This document shows, piece after piece, positions 1-5,309 of a stretch of 5,309 bases of DNA (positions within the stretch are counted from its first letter, which is position 1; each line of letters starts with the position of its first letter). The stretch is from contig JAQICK010000471.1 in the NCBI GenBank assembly GCA_027858595.1, positions 1 through 5,309 of the forward strand, given 5' to 3'. The position numbers and the translations under genes were made by a program. This DNA is from Melioribacteraceae bacterium (GTDB lineage: Bacteria; Bacteroidota; Ignavibacteria; Ignavibacteriales; Melioribacteraceae). The notes below the pieces were generated by a model. That model had not been told where the DNA came from. It did not search any database and saw only the letters and a list, made by a program, of their open reading frames with translations.

Positions 1-1181
1 CCATTATTTGGAAAGCAATTTTCAAATATGCATTCCTCTAAAAATCCGTTAAGTGCAGTTTTTACCTTTTCAATGTCGGGACGATTCTCTCGCATAGTCT
101 TATAAGTACTTCTATCCGATTCAGCATAATCAATAATTAAATCGTAAAACTCTGGTTTGTTAAAATTTACAGGACCTCTAGTGTTATCCATTTTTTTGTA
201 AGGCCAGAAGTGCCAGCCGATGGAATGTTCATCCAAAAGCTCTCTGAATCTTAAAACCCAATTGTCATCGTTTTCGCCAGATTCACCCATATAAATTGGG
301 ACATTATATTTATCTCTGAAGTTCAGAAAGTCTCGAATTTCTTTTTGTTCTGTAGGCATCCAATATTTATGAAATTCATAAACTAGTTTATCATCAAAAG
401 GCTTGCTGAATACTGTAAAATCTGTATTCCATCTTGCACCACCGAGAATTATAATATGGTTTTGATCGACCTCTCTAATAGCAGAAGTTATTTTTTTATA
501 AAGTGGTTCTAAATTTCCGTTTAAGTTTTGGTCTTCAAAATAATGAGCAATCGGTTCATTCATTAAATCGTAACCAAGTATTAATGGTTCATCAGCATAG
601 TAAGTTGCTATGCTTTTCCAGATTTCAGTTATTTGATTTTGTGATTCTTCGCTTACTAAAAGCCAAGGGTAGCCGTAGCTATCGTCAATGTTGTCGCCGG
701 TTTGTCCACCAGGGGCACAATGCATATCCAACATTATTGGAAGGTTTTCTATCCTGCACCATTCAAGCAAACGGTCTATTAATTCGAATCCACGCGAGTT
801 TGTATTCCATAAATAAGTTTCATCGCAAAATAATTTGTAATTAAAAGGAACTCGAATAGAATTAACACCGATAGATTTTAAATACTTTATGTCATCGTAT
901 GTGATATAATTATTTTGGAAATCAATCCAGAACTTTTTGGATTCCGATGGACCAATCAATTCGGTAATAACTGTATTTACATTTCTAGGCGAATTAGCTT
1001 TCTGAAACTTAAACATATAACCTTCTGGCACAAGCCAGTTACCGAGATTAACACCTTTCAGAATAAAAACATTTCCACTTGGATCAATTACGTTTTTTCC
1101 TTCAACTCCAAAATACTTTTGTTGAGAAAACATTTGTGTTGCGAAAATTAAAATCAAAAATAAACATTTAATTATTTTCAC
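1..1181 (-). CDS. Secreted GH5 beta-glucanase, paralogue of gene A, 3' end missing (gene D)
   Basis: The first 393 codons of a gene that runs off the left edge. No stop interrupts the frame. The predicted protein starts with an exported signal peptide (KIIK, then a hydrophobic core to about residue 19, cleavage likely near FSQ). A GH5 barrel follows: NLGNWLVPEGYMF (45-57), R110 in SIRVP, H154 in LDMHCAPGG, acid/base E209 in YDLMNEP, H271 and Y273 in FHKYW, nucleophile E300 in YMGESGE, and W323 in IGWHFW. The motif order and spacing follow gene A closely, so the two are paralogues. The visible part ends in ECIFENCFPNN, which aligns with the end of A's catalytic domain (about residue 380), so a CBM6 or sorting domain may lie outside the window. 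The start is GTG; GGAG six bases upstream (1188-1191) and the signal peptide support it. It begins 12 bases after gene C, as part of the same operon. Subfamily and linkage specificity are unassigned. Confidence 0.92.
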   Translation of the reverse strand, partial: MKIIKCLFLILIFATQMFSQQKYFGVEGKNVIDPSGNVFILKGVNLGNWLVPEGYMFKFQKANSPRNVNTVITELIGPSESKKFWIDFQNNYITYDDIKYLKSIGVNSIRVPFNYKLFCDETYLWNTNSRGFELIDRLLEWCRIENLPIMLDMHCAPGGQTGDNIDDSYGYPWLLVSEESQNQITEIWKSIATYYADEPLILGYDLMNEPIAHYFEDQNLNGNLEPLYKKITSAIREVDQNHIIILGGARWNTDFTVFSKPFDDKLVYEFHKYWMPTEQKEIRDFLNFRDKYNVPIYMGESGENDDNWVLRFRELLDEHSIGWHFWPYKKMDNTRGPVNFNKPEFYDLIIDYAESDRSTYKTMRENRPDIEKVKTALNGFLEECIFENCFPNN

Positions 1182-1187
1182 TTTTGT

Positions 1188-1191
1188 CTCC
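1188..1191 (-). promoter_or_regulatory. Ribosome binding site of gene D
   Basis: GGAG is followed by GACAAA-type spacing of six bases (1182-1187) and then GTG at 1181. It lies in the 12-base gap after gene C's TAA and decides in favour of the GTG start; the first in-frame ATG falls inside the signal peptide and would remove its positive charges. Confidence 0.72.
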
Positions 1192-1193
1192 AA

Positions 1194-2204
1194 TTAATTA
1201 TTAAACAAATTAGAATTTTCTTGAATTAGATAAGCTCTAATCATTTTGCCAGATTCGGTTAATTGCTCCTCAGTCCATCCTGTTAAAGCGGAAGTTGTTG
1301 GTAACAGAGCAGCAGAACTTTCGTCTTTGTTCATAACCGACCAGTTGCACCAACTTAAATTATTTTTCTCAAGGAAATCTGTCCACAGTTTTGATTCTGC
1401 TAAATTAATTGCCCCAGTACCGTTTGCTTCGCTAAGTCCCCATTCAGTTGCAAACAAAGGAACTCCTGCATTCATAGCCTTAGTTGCTTTATCTCTTAAC
1501 GATTGCCGATGGGTTCCTGTATAGAAGTGAAGGGAGTATGCAACGTTTGGATCATCAATTTGATTATTGATAACAGCATCAACATCCTGTGACCAATTTG
1601 GAGTTCCAACAACAATTACGTTAGTAGAATCGTTTGCACGGATTGAATTAACAACAGCTTGTGAATATGGTTTAAGCACATTAGACCAAGAAATATCGAA
1701 AGGTTCGTTATATATTTCATAAATAATATTTGGCTGATTTCCATAAGTGGATGAGATGTTGTTGAAAAATGTTATAGCTTCATTAAGATGACTTTCAGCA
1801 TGGTGATCGTGCCAATCTACTATTACATATATTCCAAGCTTTATACATGCGTCAATTGTGGAAGTGATTTTTTGATATTCATCGTAAGAATTATCTAAAT
1901 ACCCCCCAGACTCAACGCCCATTGCTAATCGCACAACCGTACATTTAAAGTCATCGCGTAACCATTTAATTGTTTCTTCGTTGTAATAATTGCCACCCCA
2001 CTGACTCCAGAACAGACTCATTCCACGCAGGACAATAAGTTCACCATTCTTATCAACTAACATAGTACCGCTTATAGAAAGTTGTCCATGCTTTTCAACT
2101 ATTGAAGTGTCCTGTATATTTTCTTCATTTACTATTGCATTTGAATCACCGCATGAGATTAGCAGAATAGCGACAATGAAAATGGATAAATATTTTTTTA
2201 TCAA
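1194..2204 (-). CDS. GH5 (subfamily 2-like) endo-beta-1,4-glucanase lipoprotein (gene C)
   Basis: Complete 336-residue cellulase-type enzyme. The signal peptide ends in lipobox LISC with Cys18, then an acidic linker to about residue 38. The rest (39-328) is a compact GH5 barrel resembling bacterial Cel5A endoglucanases: GQLSISGTMLVDKNGE, LRGMSLFW, R92 in VVRLAMG, H132 in VDWHDHHAE, acid/base E167 in IYEIYNEP, H226 and Y228 in LHFYTGTH, nucleophile E254 in FATEWG, and W285 in LSWCNWSV. All expected catalytic residues are present. This family cuts internal beta-1,4 bonds in cellulose or mixed-linkage glucan; the lipid anchor implies an envelope, possibly surface, location. There is no binding module. 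The start is uncertain: TTG at 2204 is the best standard codon, but its AAGGA abuts it with no spacer, while an upstream AAGGA (2229-2233) is ideally placed for ATT at 2222, which would add six residues. It lies 48 bases after gene B. Confidence 0.94.
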   Translation of the reverse strand: MIKKYLSIFIVAILLISCGDSNAIVNEENIQDTSIVEKHGQLSISGTMLVDKNGELIVLRGMSLFWSQWGGNYYNEETIKWLRDDFKCTVVRLAMGVESGGYLDNSYDEYQKITSTIDACIKLGIYVIVDWHDHHAESHLNEAITFFNNISSTYGNQPNIIYEIYNEPFDISWSNVLKPYSQAVVNSIRANDSTNVIVVGTPNWSQDVDAVINNQIDDPNVAYSLHFYTGTHRQSLRDKATKAMNAGVPLFATEWGLSEANGTGAINLAESKLWTDFLEKNNLSWCNWSVMNKDESSAALLPTTSALTGWTEEQLTESGKMIRAYLIQENSNLFNN

Positions 2205-2239
2205 TCCTTCTGAATGTATAATTGTTTTTCCTTAAACAT
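2201..2239 (-). other. Possible 12-codon leader reading frame before gene C
   Basis: An ATG at 2237-2239 opens a 12-codon frame whose TGA stop (2201-2203) overlaps gene C's proposed TTG start as TTGA, the arrangement used for stop-start coupling. The peptide would be MFKEKQLYIQKD. No ribosome binding site precedes the ATG, and a frame this short arises easily by chance in AT-rich DNA. One extra base in its A run would join it to gene C's frame. Confidence 0.2.
2205..2233 (-). promoter_or_regulatory. Two competing ribosome binding sites before gene C
   Basis: AAGGA occurs twice in the gap between genes B and C. The copy at 2205-2209 touches the TTG start at 2204 with no spacer, which is unusually close. 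The copy at 2229-2233 lies six bases before an ATT codon (2220-2222) that is in frame with gene C, the same spacing as in genes A, B and D. Which is used cannot be settled from sequence alone. Confidence 0.45.
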
Positions 2240-2252
2240 ATTTTAAAATACT

Positions 2253-3149
2253 TTATTTTTGATATGGCAAACTGATGTAAAGTTTACCCAAGTCATTTAG
2301 TTCACCTGGAGTAGGATTAAATAGATATGTGTGTTTGTTATCAGGATAATTTCCTCTGCCAATAAACCAAGCATATCGGAATACATCTTCACGAGTCTCG
2401 CAAAGAGAAACCATTTGTATCATCTGTTCGGCTTGCTTTGCGTATGTATTAATCTGTGAATTCCAATTTGCCATTTCGGTAATCCAAATTTTCTTGCCGT
2501 ATTTTTGAAGTCGATCAAGTTGAGCTTCTAAACCATAGTCATACCAATGAAATGCGAGATAATCAATTTTGGGTTCACGGTTATTGTTAATGCTTTTATA
2601 AGCGGTGTAGAAATCATCGAGCCAAATAATAGGATCCCAGTAATTAGTCATAGTTCCCCAAGTCATTGCTGGACCAACTAAATAAATTGTCCTATTTTGT
2701 GCAGCAAGATCAGTAACAACTTTTTCATATTTCACCCATTCTACAGCTGCATCGTAAGGAGTTAGATTTGCTTGATCCGTTAGATTTGGTTCATTTAAGA
2801 CCAACAAATATTCAATCTCTTCATGATCTAGAATGAAATCTATAATTTCGGTATAATCGTTTGAGTTGTTTCTTCCCCAAAGCATTGGGATAAATTCCAT
2901 TTGATAAGACTCATAATATCCTATAGGTGCATCAGTTTTAAAATACCAATTATACCACCATGAAACTCCACTTTTTAGTGCAGTTAAATCATCGGCATTA
3001 GTTAAATTGTAAGCGAGCCCTCGTTTTTCACTTTTTTCAATACTCGTTGATGGATTCTCTATTTCAATAGGAGAGGAATCATCTTTACTACATCCAAGAT
3101 TTATAAGAGTAAGTATAGAAATAATTAAAATTAGTTTGTAACCGTTCAA
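2253..3149 (-). CDS. GH128-type endo-beta-1,3-glucanase lipoprotein (gene B)
   Basis: Complete 298-residue lipoprotein with a glycosyl hydrolase catalytic-core (Asl1-like, GH128) domain; known members hydrolyse internal beta-1,3-glucan bonds. The signal peptide ends in a lipobox, NLGC with Cys20, followed by SKDD. That agrees with the Bacteroidota lipoprotein export signal (a Lys followed by acidic residues just after the Cys), so a cell-surface location is inferred. The mature domain spans about 43-296: KRGLAYNLT, SWWYNW (63-68), the acid/base candidate E120 in VLNEPN, AFHWYD (199-204), and the nucleophile candidate E225 in IWITEMA. Its length is normal for a single-domain member. The start is TTG, supported by AGGAG six bases upstream (3156-3160) and by the position of the signal peptide; no ATG is available. 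AGGAG overlaps the stop codon of gene A, so translation is probably coupled. It should supply the beta-1,3 activity of the cluster. Confidence 0.93.
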   Translation of the reverse strand: MNGYKLILIISILTLINLGCSKDDSSPIEIENPSTSIEKSEKRGLAYNLTNADDLTALKSGVSWWYNWYFKTDAPIGYYESYQMEFIPMLWGRNNSNDYTEIIDFILDHEEIEYLLVLNEPNLTDQANLTPYDAAVEWVKYEKVVTDLAAQNRTIYLVGPAMTWGTMTNYWDPIIWLDDFYTAYKSINNNREPKIDYLAFHWYDYGLEAQLDRLQKYGKKIWITEMANWNSQINTYAKQAEQMIQMVSLCETREDVFRYAWFIGRGNYPDNKHTYLFNPTPGELNDLGKLYISLPYQK

Positions 3150-3155
3150 AACAGA

Positions 3156-3160
3156 CTCCT
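3156..3160 (-). promoter_or_regulatory. Ribosome binding site of gene B, overlapping the gene A stop codon
   Basis: AGGAG is followed by six bases (TCTGTT) and then TTG at 3149. It decides in favour of the TTG start. Its first two bases are the last two of gene A's TAG stop (3159-3161), so a ribosome ending A would sit on B's binding site, favouring translational coupling. Confidence 0.75.
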
Positions 3161-5150
3161 ATTTCAGTAAAATCATTTTTTTGCTCTGAGTAAAATCACC
3201 GCTTTGTAATTTATAGAAATATATTCCCGTTGGAAGATTAGATGCATCGAATTTAACTTCATAATTTCCCGGTGCTTGTTTCTTGTTTACAAGCGTAGCA
3301 ATTTCACTTCCAAGAATATCGTAAATTTGTAGAGTTACATTTTGTGGGGACACGCCGCGGCTTGTTTCTGCTGGTATTGTATATTTTATTTCTGTACTTG
3401 GATTAAACGGGTTTGGATAATTTTGCTCCAAGTTAAAATTAAAATTTGTCTCATTTTCATCATCAACACCAACAGCGGTTAGCTCATATTCCATAGAGTT
3501 AAAATTGAAGCCACCGAAATAAAATTTGATAACTAACTCGTGATTTCCAGCAGGAAGTTCAATATCTGAAACCTGTAAGGTTTGCCAACTTTGGTAATTA
3601 CCTGTTACAGGAACTGAAATTAAGTTTGTTAGTTGTGTGTTATCTATAAGCAGATGAATCATTCCTCCAGATTTTTCAGAAGCAATTCTTAGCTTAATTT
3701 TATATGTTCCTGCTTGCTCAACATTAACAGAAAATTTTAACCACTCACCAGATTCAATCCAGCCAACATTATAACCGTTTGTTACAACATCTTTACACGC
3801 TTCTATATCAACTCCATCATTTCTAAAAACCCAACCACTGTTGTAACTACCATTACCAGTATTGCTAGGAGAAACATCATAGAATGCTGTTCCAAGATTT
3901 CCATAATCAAAATTAACTCCGTAAATAATTCCAGGAATTGTATTCTCTGAGAATGGAATTAAATCATTATTAAACGGACGCCTAAAAAGTGCATCAAGGA
4001 CATCCTCATTTGTATCGCAATTTTTAATTTTGAAATTCTCAATTTGTAAACGCAATGCTGCCATTGAAAAATCAACTGTTGGTTTAGTTCCACCATTAGT
4101 CCAAGAGTCCATTAACCCTTGAAATGGAAGTGAAACGGGAACAGATGCCAAGGGAGAAATTGCATCATGTTTTTTTATCGTCCACCAAGACCAACCAATT
4201 TTATTATCATCCAAAAGTCTTACAAAATCGGTAAACCATGAATTTGAGTTCTCGCCAGATTCACTCATCCAAAGTGGAACGTTATAGGTGCTGCGCATTG
4301 ATAAGTAACTTTGAATTGAACTCGTGTTTACTTCACTCCAATATTTATGAAAAGAATAGGCCATGTTGTCATCCCAAGGTGGTGTAAGCCCAGTAAAATC
4401 AGTTGCAAACCAATTTCCCTCAATATAAACAATATGATTTGTGTCAACAGTTCTAATGGCATTTGTTATATTAATAAAAAGATTTCGCAAGTCAATATTT
4501 TGAGGACCAAGATCACCCCAAGCAGTTTCGTTAATCAAATCGTAACCAGCTATTGTTTCTTCGTTAACATATCGAGAAGCAATTTCTCTCCAAAGGTCAA
4601 CTGTGCGAGCTTTGTTTTCTTCGCTTTCCCAAAGGGAAGGGAAGTTTGGATCATAATCACTAATTGGTTCGGCACTTTGTCCGCCTGGAGCAGCGTGCAA
4701 ATCAAGTATTAAATAAATGTCCCTTTTTTTACACCAAGTTATTAAGCTATCAATTAAAGTAAATCCACTTTCTGTGTAAACATAAGGTTCGTTTCGAGGT
4801 GTTAATAATTCGTAGTGCATGGGAAGTCTTACATTGTTAAAACCCCAACTTGCAAGTGAATCAATATCGGCTTCAGTAACAAAATTTTTTCTGAACTCTT
4901 CAAAAATTGTTTCAGTATTTGCTTCACCAACTAGACCAATAATCTTGTTTTTAATCTCGGTTGGGGAATTTGCAAAACCCGACATGTTGAACATGTATCC
5001 TTCAGGTACAAGCCATCCACCGAGACCAATTCCTTTGAAGATTATTTCAGTTCCATCAGCATCAACTATTTTTGTTCCTTGAGTTCTTAAAATTCCATTT
5101 GCAAAAATTGATGATGCTATGAAAAGAAAAACTAAAATTTTTTTATTCAT
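3159..5150 (-). CDS. Secreted GH5 beta-glucanase with CBM6 and T9SS type A sorting domain (gene A)
   Basis: Complete 663-residue secreted glycoside hydrolase, predicted to cut beta-glucan outside the cell. Residues 1-18 form a signal peptide (KK, then a hydrophobic core, ending near SIFANG). Residues about 20-375 are a GH5 TIM barrel: GLGGWLVPEGYMF (42-54), R108 in NVRLP, H152 in LDLHAAPGG, acid/base E208 in YDLINE, H268 and Y270 in FHKYW, nucleophile E297 in WMSESGE, and W320. Residues about 405-560 match CBM6 (DGVDIE, GYNVGWIESGEWL, GGFNFNS), a beta-glucan or xylan binding module. Residues about 573-663 are a T9SS type A sorting domain starting LEQNYPNPFNPS and ending KKMILLK, so export through T9SS is expected. 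The ATG start has AGGA six bases upstream. It is the first gene of the operon. After the catalytic E208 comes T rather than the usual P. GH5 is secure by motif; the subfamily and exact linkage (beta-1,3, 1,6 or 1,4) are not assignable by eye. Confidence 0.95.
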   Translation of the reverse strand: MNKKILVFLFIASSIFANGILRTQGTKIVDADGTEIIFKGIGLGGWLVPEGYMFNMSGFANSPTEIKNKIIGLVGEANTETIFEEFRKNFVTEADIDSLASWGFNNVRLPMHYELLTPRNEPYVYTESGFTLIDSLITWCKKRDIYLILDLHAAPGGQSAEPISDYDPNFPSLWESEENKARTVDLWREIASRYVNEETIAGYDLINETAWGDLGPQNIDLRNLFINITNAIRTVDTNHIVYIEGNWFATDFTGLTPPWDDNMAYSFHKYWSEVNTSSIQSYLSMRSTYNVPLWMSESGENSNSWFTDFVRLLDDNKIGWSWWTIKKHDAISPLASVPVSLPFQGLMDSWTNGGTKPTVDFSMAALRLQIENFKIKNCDTNEDVLDALFRRPFNNDLIPFSENTIPGIIYGVNFDYGNLGTAFYDVSPSNTGNGSYNSGWVFRNDGVDIEACKDVVTNGYNVGWIESGEWLKFSVNVEQAGTYKIKLRIASEKSGGMIHLLIDNTQLTNLISVPVTGNYQSWQTLQVSDIELPAGNHELVIKFYFGGFNFNSMEYELTAVGVDDENETNFNFNLEQNYPNPFNPSTEIKYTIPAETSRGVSPQNVTLQIYDILGSEIATLVNKKQAPGNYEVKFDASNLPTGIYFYKLQSGDFTQSKKMILLK
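3346..3369. repeat. GC-rich decayed palindrome inserted in the T9SS domain of gene A
   Basis: On the plus strand GGGGACACGCCGCGG is followed by CTTGTTTCT. CCGCGG (3355-3360) is the centre; of the nine flanking pairs five are Watson-Crick and three are G-T. Fourteen of the first 16 bases are G or C in otherwise AT-rich coding sequence. It encodes about TSRGVSP (residues 596-602), placed between the first strand (EIKYTIP) and the next (NVTLQIYD) of the sorting domain, where other members usually have a shorter loop. It looks like a small mobile palindromic element that inserted in frame and partly decayed. Only one copy is visible here. Confidence 0.5.
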
Positions 5151-5156
5151 TTTTTG

Positions 5157-5160
5157 TCCT
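5157..5160 (-). promoter_or_regulatory. Ribosome binding site of gene A
   Basis: AGGA lies six bases before the ATG at 5150, separated by CAAAAA. It fixes this ATG as the start and gives the reference spacing also seen in genes B and D. Confidence 0.75.
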
Positions 5161-5219
5161 ATTATTAGTCTTTATCCATTGGGTTTAATCAATGAAATTA
5201 AGTTACTAGGAACGCAAGA

Positions 5220-5225
5220 ATTGTA
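5220..5225 (-). promoter_or_regulatory. Weak candidate -10 box of the operon promoter
   Basis: TACAAT on the minus strand, five of six matches to the sigma70 -10 consensus, lies 69 bases before gene A's ATG. No good -35 hexamer is found 16-19 bases further upstream, and no Bacteroidota-type TAnnTTTG box is seen, so the call is tentative. Confidence 0.2.
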
Positions 5226-5309
5226 CCGTAAAAAAAGTCCACCTATAAACTTTAAAGCCAACTTTTCTTTTTAATCGTTTTTTTGATGTTTATTTAAGTA
5301 ATAAGATTG

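Larger units (their letters stand above)
5151..5309. other. Leader and intergenic region upstream of gene A
   Basis: These 159 bases are AT-rich and contain gene A's ribosome binding site and the weak TACAAT box. No gene is supported: all frames stop quickly, although the last bases could be the tail of an upstream minus-strand gene (an open stretch of 12 codons from the right edge ending in TAA). A loose AAAAGT/ACTTTT inverted repeat near 5230-5265 is too weak to call a terminator. Confidence 0.4.

Noticed and set aside
503..844. Plus-strand open frame of 113 codons.
   Set aside because: It lies wholly opposite the GH5 domain of gene D, whose catalytic motifs are on the minus strand, and its product resembles no known family.
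915..1151. Plus-strand open frame of 78 codons.
   Set aside because: It is antisense to the signal peptide and N-terminal motifs of gene D and has no domain signature.
1246..1524. Plus-strand open frame of 92 codons.
   Set aside because: It is antisense to the nucleophile region of gene C and has no recognisable features.
3149..3161. Genes A and B are in the same frame, separated only by TAG and three sense codons, suggesting a read-through fusion.
   Set aside because: Gene A ends in a complete T9SS domain that must be C-terminal, and gene B begins with its own lipoprotein signal and a well spaced AGGAG, so a fusion would break both. Same-frame placement happens by chance one time in three.
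4347..4712. Plus-strand open frame of 121 codons.
   Set aside because: It is antisense to the catalytic core of gene A, with no domain signature.
4819..5082. Plus-strand open frame of 87 codons.
   Set aside because: It is antisense to the conserved GLGGWLVPEGYMF region of gene A, and its product is low in information.
5230..5265. AAAAGT/ACTTTT inverted repeat followed by a T run, a possible terminator of an upstream minus-strand gene.
   Set aside because: The stem is only six AT-rich pairs around a long unpaired loop, and no upstream gene is visible to end there.
1..5309. CRISPR arrays, tRNA or rRNA genes, insertion sequences, transposase fragments.
   Set aside because: No direct-repeat spacing, no RNA gene motif and no transposase-like protein was seen; the window is filled by four glycoside hydrolase genes.

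Overview
This is an AT-rich window holding one leftward (minus-strand) operon of secreted carbohydrate-active enzymes. The most likely source is the Ignavibacteria/Chlorobi side of the Bacteroidota-Chlorobi group. The main evidence is the C-terminus of the first gene, which carries a type IX secretion (T9SS) sorting domain opening with NYPNPFNPSTEIKYTIP, a form I associate with Ignavibacteria. Two of the enzymes have lipoprotein signals. Clear Shine-Dalgarno sequences precede three of the four genes, which fits Ignavibacteria better than typical Bacteroidia, where such signals are weak. The taxonomic call is inference from these traits.

Layout in transcription order (right to left): a short leader with the ribosome binding site and perhaps a promoter (5151-5309); gene A (5150-3159), a GH5 glucanase with a CBM6 module and a T9SS sorting domain; gene B (3149-2253), a GH128-type endo-beta-1,3-glucanase lipoprotein; gene C (2204-1194), a GH5 subfamily-2-like endo-beta-1,4-glucanase lipoprotein; gene D (1181 to beyond the left edge), a second GH5 enzyme paralogous to A with a plain signal peptide and no visible 3' end. 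The gaps are 9, 48 and 12 bases, so the four are very probably one transcript. No gap exceeds 300 bases. The plus-strand open frames are shadows.

Together the genes look like a beta-glucan degradation cassette. GH128 cuts beta-1,3-glucan, the GH5_2-like enzyme cuts beta-1,4 linkages (cellulose or mixed-linkage glucan), and the two A/D-type GH5 enzymes belong to the broad BglC-like group whose exact linkage cannot be read from the sequence. Substrates with both linkages, such as lichenan-like glucan, or a mixture of laminarin-like glucan and cellulose, would fit. A is predicted to be exported through T9SS, B and C to sit in the outer membrane, and D to be at least exported to the periplasm. 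No SusC/SusD transporter, regulator or mobile element is visible.

The points most worth a second look are a small GC-rich, decayed palindrome inserted in frame in the T9SS domain of gene A (encoding an RGVSP peptide), the run of non-ATG starts (TTG, TTG, GTG) in the three downstream genes, and the unresolved start of gene C. I did not find a wholly new type of system here.
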